A stretch of 64,000 nt of DNA from Branchiostoma floridae (lineage: Eukaryota > Chordata > Leptocardii > Amphioxiformes > Branchiostomatidae). Shown here piece by piece: positions 62,500-64,000 of this stretch. A model generated the notes under the pieces. The model did not search any database. It was not told where the DNA came from and worked only from the letters and a program-made list of their open reading frames with translations. The translations under genes and the position numbers were made by a program. Positions within the stretch are counted from its first letter, which is position 1, and the number at the start of each line of letters is the position of its first letter. The stretch lies in assembly GCF_000003815.2 (NCBI RefSeq), contig NC_049986.1, forward strand, positions 14,335,933 through 14,399,932, given 5' to 3'.

Positions 62500-62930
62500 G
62501 GCCATGTGTTACTTTACAGCACTTGGCATTCTTGAAACAAACACAAACGACAGCTGTGTGAGTTTATGTCCTCCCAATGCGGCAGGCCGTTTTGACGCAA
62601 CCACAAAGAATCAATGACCACAATACTTATAGTACATGCAGACTGTTTTATGGGTCCTCCGGGGCCCCAATAAACGTTACAACCTGTGTGGCCAATAAAC
62701 GTCATTTTTACAGGGCCTTTGACGACCGTTTTTACTGCATCACAGACATACAAAGCATGACTGTCTCCATGCGGGATATAACGAGCTTCCCTCCGGACTC
62801 GGCTGTGATCACGGGAAGATACCATTGCCTGGCCATTCATTTGGTCTATTGTTGCTTGGAGCACGATTGTTGTGCCATAATGTAAGGCACAATAAGGGAC
62901 ACAACAGGAGTAGGGAGAATGGCTTATATC
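62500..62930. promoter_or_regulatory. candidate enhancer-like block with paired CCAATAAACGT sites
   Basis: Low stop density on both strands (open frames of 102 and 140 codons that look non-protein). It contains the direct repeat CCAATAAACGT at 62667-62677 and 62692-62702, and several SOX-type ATTGTT/ACAAT cores near 62845-62905. No homologous repeat elsewhere in the window. Confidence 0.35.
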
Positions 62931-64000
62931 CATCATCGATAGTGGAAGGGATGGACAACAATGTTCCCCAACTTCTCTTTTTTATCATAATCTAACCTCT
63001 TTAAATTTAAGGGTCCGTCATGGATGGAGAATGGGAGGGAATGTTTATTGATGGACGTTTAAACATCCTCTTTACTTGCAATTGTCAGAGGATAAACATC
63101 GTGTGTGGCAGAAACTATGGGATCGACGACAATTTCTTCGATACGTTTTACCGTTTGGGTATATGGATACAAGTTACTACGCATAAGTTAGGTCTTTATT
63201 GATGGTAAGGCACCCTTTTGTCAAGTAATTTGAATTTAGAGACTGCATTTAGGCTAGAGTAGTCACATGTCAACATCAACTTTCATGATTCGACTGGATG
63301 CCATCAATCTTGAGAAGACCTCTACAACCCTGTTGTTTCAAGTTGATATGGTAGTATCATGGCACCCGTTGGAATTATGGAAGCTGATGTTATAGTATCA
63401 TAGAGCCAGACGACGTCGACCAATCAGATGACTCCGTATACACCTCAGAGCACCCTATACACCTCAGGGTGGGTCATTAACGCTATATTGTTTGTCCGTC
63501 TGTATTTCCCCTATTACTTGCAATTAGCCTGTGGAAAAGAATTTGCAATAAACTTATCATTATCAAAAAGAACCTTCAAAATGACTGACACTGCAGTAGC
63601 GCTGGCGAGGTGAGAGGGGAAAAAGTTAAGAAGTGGTCTCAAAGATGACATTTCTAATCCACGTCGGTAGAGGCGCCCTTAATTTCCAAACAGATGTTTG
63701 GTTTCCCCACACTTCAAGTTGTGCGTTTGTAATAGAGATACAAGGAAACTAAACCGTTGTCGTTGTAAACATTGTAAATGTTATTTTCACTTCACTACGT
63801 TCACAAAGAGAGAACCAGCAAGAAGGTGTGGCCTTGGAACTAGTAACAACCTTTGTCGAGTTTTAACGACAACGCTAACCGCTTAATTAAACACCGGTCG
63901 GTGATTATATGGACAGTTAACGACTCGCCGGTGATTACTTGGACCATTTCTAATGATCATTGATAACTTACCTGTGTTCATTGGGACCATTGTAAGAAAA
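62931..64000. other. gene-free end of window
   Basis: No feature recognised. The phrase CCGGTCGGTGATTATATGGAC / CGCCGGTGATTACTTGGACC is imperfectly duplicated near 63893-63945. Confidence 0.3.

Noticed and set aside
62514-62936. 140-codon minus-strand frame
   Set aside because: Composition and lack of any family signal, together with an overlapping open frame on the other strand, suggest low stop density rather than a gene.

Overview
This is a eukaryotic, intron-rich chordate-type window, most likely amphioxus (Branchiostoma). The grounds are near-vertebrate protein sequences split by many short introns, dense short inverted-repeat elements, minisatellites that straddle exon/intron borders, and gene content typical of a bilaterian. 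The species is inferred, not shown. All exon models were read by eye from splice sites, reading phase and family conservation. There is one 234-base assembly gap (7678-7911).

Layout. (1) 1663-15601 (+): RAPGEF1/C3G, a Rap/Ras guanine-nucleotide exchange factor, in about 19 coding exons plus a ~2.8 kb 3' UTR ending near 18440; it contains a U12-type AT-AC intron. (2) 18485-19330: a small hairpin element and a decayed tandem repeat. (3) 19468-23033 (-): a three-exon gene for a ~206-residue basic, Pro/Arg/Tyr-rich protein of the kind found in ciliary microtubule lumens; I could not name it. (4) 20187-24758: several non-autonomous DNA transposons, including a 1.24 kb element with ~50 bp terminal inverted repeats and a TTA target duplication. 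(5) 25395-30027 (+) and 31695-35357 (-): two lysosomal sialidase (NEU1) paralogs arranged tail to tail. (6) 37826-40097 (-) ANKRD45 and 41484-48606 (+) KLHL20, head to head over a short shared promoter. (7) About 50.4-64 kb: no recognisable gene; blocks of low-stop, motif-rich DNA that may be enhancers, plus a cluster of one hairpin-transposon family.

The most notable observation is in the two sialidase genes. Each carries a tandem duplicate of the same 183-base (61-codon) exon, separated by only 46 bases in the + gene and 38 bases in the - gene. Those spacers are too short for an ordinary intron, so the exon copies should be mutually exclusive. The upstream copies resemble each other across genes, as do the downstream copies, so the exon duplication seems older than the gene duplication. 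In the + gene the upstream copy carries an in-frame TAG.

A second theme is repeated local duplication exactly at splice sites: in RAPGEF1 (a 5' and a 3' site), NEU1 (a 5' site) and KLHL20 (a 5' site). In addition, hairpin elements are inserted about 10 bases downstream of two other splice donors.

A third is linkage. The human counterparts of these genes lie, as I recall, on 9q34 (RAPGEF1), 6p21 (NEU1) and 1q25 (ANKRD45, KLHL20), three of the four arms of the MHC paralogon, so this may be a piece of the proto-MHC linkage group.
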